From: Pardosa pseudoannulata
Lineage: Eukaryota; Arthropoda; Arachnida; Araneae; Lycosidae
Direction of reading: 5' to 3'
NCBI GenBank assembly: GCA_032207245.1
Contig: CM063502.1
Coordinates: 141,475,495-141,539,494 of the forward strand
DNA: 64,000 bases
Of the stretch, positions 59,939 through 64,000 are shown one piece after another; position 1 is the first letter of the stretch; each line of letters begins with the position of its first letter. The translations under genes and the position numbers were made by a program. The notes below the pieces were generated by a model that ran no database searches, had not been told where the DNA came from, and saw only the letters and a list, made by a program, of their open reading frames with translations.

Positions 59939-61106
59939 TTAAAAACACCAGAATTCTCCCAAACGGTGATATCTAACCAGGAATTTAAGTTTAAAGATTC
60001 TGATTTTGATAATTAGCCTATGATACATTCAGCTAGCGTTCAGAGACGATTTCATATATATATATTTTATTTATATGTGAAATTTTTATTTGGTTAGTAA
60101 CACTTTTACGTTATGAGCAATTTTTTTTTCATTTCATTATAAGCTAATTACTTTTGAGTAATATTGCAAGGAAGAAGTTTACCAAAGCAATTGATAAGAA
60201 AAAAGTAATACCAAAGTAAGTTCTGTAACATCCTAGTCTCATTTTGAGAGCTAAAGTGAAATGAAGGAGGAGTGAGATATTAACTTACTTAGATGAGAAA
60301 GATTAAGAAATGGAATTTTCTATCTTCATAAACTAAGAAGGTTCAGGCAAAGTCCTTTAGATTTAAATTCTTTCAAAACGTACTGACATTCTTTCATTTA
60401 TTTCATTTAGTGGTAAAAAATATAAAAATCATAATTTCAATGACACATTTTTAAAAAAAGTTTAACTATTTCTTAGTCTTAATGTTTGTAATATCAGAAA
60501 CGGTCAGCTGGTAACACAACTATATAGTATTTAAACGTTAATTAGTTCGGAATCTCTTGAAGCTGGTGATGAATATCTAGACTACAAATTACATTGGATC
60601 CCAAGACTAGTTCTAAATGCCATAGTCATAGCTAACTGTCCATTATTTGGAATATTTTTAATAGCGAAGAAAATTTATAAAAGAATTTTCCTTTAATTAT
60701 TAGGAATGATTGATATTATTTGGAAATTGACATTTGGAAATAGTCTGGCACATACAGGCAGATGTTAATGAAGGTAAATGGTAAACTGATTATAGGGCCT
60801 AATTATACTTAGATGGAGCTCGAAGCAAAGGGTTACTTTGGAATCTCAATGTAATCAAAAGCACTAAGTACAAAATCCAACATTTAGCCAATATTTACAT
60901 TTGAAATTTGAAGAAATGCTACAAAATAATTTTCTTAAATAAGATCGTATTGTAAATTTTACAGAGGCTGTTTTTAGAGGCACATTTTTAGATTTAGGTT
61001 AGCGGTATTAAAAATCGTTTGTTGCAAAATAAATAACTGCAATTGTACTATGTTATTAAAAGTCAAAATTATCGTCTGCTGCTTGAGAGGTTTGTTTTTA
61101 TTCAAA

Positions 61107-62170
61107 ATGGCGTTTTTAAAGAAGCAGTGGTTCGAAGGCTATATTTATGCTCTTTCCGAAAAGAAGTATTCATATTCCGTTATCCAAAAGCGATGTGAGA
61201 GTTATGGTTTTGTGATATCTAAATAGTTTATCGATAGGTAATATCATCATCAGAAAGAAAAAAAGTCAAATTGGAGCCTCAAGTGTGACAAAAATTCCAA
61301 ACAAGTATCCAAGGAAAAAACGAACATCTTTGACTATTGCAAAGGTACGTTGTTTAATGTTAAAAGAAAATCCCCCTAGTACAAGGACAGTGGTAAAATC
61401 ATTAAAATGCTCGGTGTCCATTGTAAACAAAATGACGAACGTTGATTTAAATCTTAAGAAAGCGTAAAAATTCAATGTGCATCGTCTTTCTCTAAAGCAT
61501 ATCGCTGAACGCAGGGCATGCTGCAGAATTCTGTGTGAGAAATTTTTATCCAAAGAAAAATAGAAAAAAATTGTCACAGTAGATAAATCATGGGTGTATT
61601 TAAATGATGGCAACAAAAAAGAACCATTTATTATCATAAAAGGGGAGAAAAAAATTTAAGTACATGGTTCAAAGAATCGAAAGAAACTTTTTGTAAGGGT
61701 TTCATTATTTTTGCTGGTTTTTCATATAATGGCAAGTTAAAAATAAAGAGAGTTGGAAAATGTCAAGATTAACTCCAAATACTATCAGCAACATATTTTA
61801 TAGCGAACTTTTCTGAATGAAATACCATAGCTTTACCGCAGTGCCATCAATCTGTGGAACTCCATTAAGACAAAACTAGCAGTCACACATAATCCACTGT
61901 AAATTTCCTAAAAGAAATAGAACAAAAAACCGGTATCAAGGTCATACCCTTCACTGATATCCCTACTAAATCTCCCGATGTATCACCTGTGGATTTTTGT
62001 GCTTTCGGACTTTTAAATGTGCATTATCAAAACGTCGTCCCACAACCCTTACAGGACTCTGGAAAGCTGTACAGGAGGAATGGGATAAAATACCTCTTCT
62101 GACACTTCAAAAGGCATTATTATCCTGGAAATTACAGTGTCGTAAGATAGTTCAGAATAAGGGCTAGAAA
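61107..62170 (+). pseudogene. degenerate mariner-superfamily transposase with long D-D spacing
   Basis: It starts MAFLKKQWFEGYIYALSEKK, then KRTSLTIAKVRC, TVDKSWVYLNDG (first Asp), DKTSSHT (second) and SPDVSPVDFCAFGLL (third). Stops and frameshifts interrupt it at least seven times. About 40 residues separate the second and third Asp, more than the 34 of classical mariner, so it is another clade. Terminal repeats were not found. Confidence 0.75.
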
Positions 62171-63535
62171 ATAGAACATTTCAAACACAAGAATTTTAAA
62201 TTAAAAAAAGTTGCATAAATCTAAACATATTAATGAAATAATATTTTGTTACACAAGAAAAAATTTAAAGTATTTCTATTTAAAGGAGTTGAATATTGAA
62301 ATTTGACTATGAATATATTTGTGACCCTTATTTTCTAAGAGTCCTCAGGCTATTTCCCTTCTCGCTCGTGTGTTAATCATGCCCTGAATGGTTACTATAT
62401 CTGCATAAGTACTAAAAGTTTCTTACGGTAGTTATGAACTAATTTATATGTTCCTCCTACGAATTTAGTGGGTTAAAATTTTTTTAGCATTAAACTAGTT
62501 TAATCTTTATTTCACGGATTTAACAACATGAAATCCAAATATTTTACATCATTTTAAAAATAGAGTTCAACGAAACATCATTTTGGAAATTAAATCTTTA
62601 GAATGTGAAATGCAAGAATGAGTATTTAAAGCATATTGTCCCAGATAATTGGTTTGATTTTGGATCTAGAAAACTAAAGTTTATTTGCTTTTTACAAATG
62701 CGAAAACATTAATAAGATGATTTGCTGAAAATTAAGTCAGAAAGATTTAAAATAAATTAAAAGCGGGAAACTTTGAAGCGCTCCATTCTCCTAATTAACA
62801 AATATTTCGAAAGGATTTATTTTAATGTGTAGGTGGGATCGCCCAATTTGCTCCAAAATAATTCTTTTTCCGGCAGAATCTCTTCCAATAAAACAGTTTA
62901 AACCATTAACTACAGTAGTAAATCCATAAGCTTTCAAACATGTAATGTGATTTGAAAGAATCTGAGAAGTTTATTTCTGGTGTTCAGGAATACTTGTACA
63001 GAGTTATCTATTATTTTCTTGGAAGTCTACAAAGTAGAGTTAAGGAAGAAAATTTTGTATTTTAAATATATTTCTTAGTTTCTTCTATATATGATTGATT
63101 ATTTGTATCTATGGAAAGAAAAATTTCGTACTTTTAATTTAGAACACTTTTGTAGAAAATCATATCGATATGTTTAAAAACATCTATTTATGAGAGATAA
63201 TTAAAACACTTTCTTGAATTGTGACAATTGAATAGTCTATGGTAAGTATGGTTTATAGTTAATTTTCCACTCTCTGGGAAAAAGGTACTATGAATTAGCT
63301 TCTAAACTTGGTGCTTTTGCTAATGTCTAGAAATGTAGGAAAGTAGGGCTATAAGACAATCTACCACCTCAAGCATGTATTATAATATTCAATTCTGACT
63401 TTTCTTTAAGTCTATGGACAATAGTATTACCATACCATAACAGTCATGCAAACTCATCTTGTAAGATTGAATATAAAGCCAGAAAACCATACACTGTAAA
63501 ATAACAAAATTTTTGCCTTAATATACCTATTTTAA

Positions 63536-63814
63536 CCCCTTAACATATGACGTCAGTCATCTTATGTGCCAAAGTAGACTTTGACGTCTCTTACAGAAGT
63601 CGTGCAGCATTATATTAAATCATAATTTTATACTGTTACTTAATTATTGTACATAAGCATCATGTACAAACTTCATTAAATATCACATTGCAATGCGAAT
63701 TTCAAAATAAAACGTTCTCTTTCTTCTCAACTTTCACAAAATTGTTCAGATGGGACAGAACTAAGTAGCATTTTTTGGACACATAGGATTCCGTTTCATT
63801 TGTATATCAAGGGG
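63536..63814. mobile_element. TTAA-flanked MITE (piggyBac type), copy 2
   Basis: TTAA at 63532-63535 and 63815-63818 encloses 279 bp homologous along its length to 21688-21989 (shared ACTTCATTAAAT, ACAAAATKGTTCAGATGRG and TTTGTATRTCAAG). Ends are CCCCTTAACATA and, reversed, CCCCTTGATATA. It contains a palindromic TGACGTCA. The left stem is decayed. Confidence 0.8.
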
Positions 63815-64000
63815 TTAAAGAAATCTTTAAAGTTATATCTTATCTATGTCATTAAGTTATGCAACATTTCTTTGAATTCCTTAAATTTTTTTTTCAACTT
63901 AGTCTATCATATATGATACTATCCCCATCCCCAAGAAGACAGTTTCTTGAACACTATATCTAATCTAAGGAATAAAAATCTTCCAATAAAGATATCTGCA

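Noticed and set aside
1..64000. CRISPR arrays, bacterial operons, ribosome binding sites, rRNA or complete tRNA genes
   Set aside because: None present: the window is eukaryotic nuclear DNA, direct repeats are mini- or microsatellites, and the tRNA-like pieces are SINE heads that do not fold as full tRNAs.

Overview
The window is animal nuclear DNA: very AT-rich, with small exons separated by kilobase introns with GT/AG ends, no operon structure, and many cut-and-paste DNA transposons, tRNA-derived SINEs and microsatellites. The repeat content (at least eight SINE copies sharing a GGTTTGGTTTGGAGC end, Tc1/mariner, piggyBac-type and hAT-type elements) together with the protein sequences points to an arthropod, most likely an arachnid such as a spider. 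The taxon is inference, not proof.

Two genes can be built exon by exon, both on the minus strand. (1) Positions 3472-9485 hold three consecutive coding exons of the USP12/USP46 deubiquitinase (Usp12-46), with the catalytic Cys box and the QQD box. The initiator ATG lies in a separate upstream exon not placed with certainty, and the 3' exons, including the catalytic His, lie beyond the left edge. (2) Positions 27800-46161 hold five exons whose splice phases fit exactly and give a complete 251-residue secreted precursor: signal peptide, prodomain, KRKR furin site and a six-cysteine NGF-type cystine knot. It resembles vertebrate neurotrophin precursors in length, layout and several framework residues, and Spaetzle in one cysteine spacing. 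It is the most interesting feature of the window.

Layout, left to right: 1-2.2 kb nothing recognisable; 2.2-3.3 kb a retroposon with a tRNA-like head and 14-bp target duplications; 3.5-9.5 kb Usp12-46 exons, with a decayed minisatellite in one intron; 9.5-14.5 kb AT-rich Usp12-46 5' flank or intron; 14.6-15 kb an LTR-like promoter and poly(A) unit; 17.5-19.0 kb a full-length Tc1-type transposon with an open transposase; 20.7-21.5 kb a decayed Tc1 relative; 21.7-22.0 kb a TTAA-flanked MITE; 24.9-26.9 kb a hAT-like element; 27.8-46.2 kb the neurotrophin-like gene, whose introns carry SINEs, a degenerate mariner (41.0-42.2 kb), a small inverted-repeat element (33.5-33.8 kb) and an internally deleted Tc1 (44.1-44.9 kb); 46.2-64 kb no confirmed gene, but SINEs, duplicated segments, two more TTAA elements and a decayed mariner-like transposase (61.1-62.2 kb).

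The two genes are independent: one is an intracellular deubiquitinase, the other a secreted ligand. The transposons explain most of the remaining open frames.
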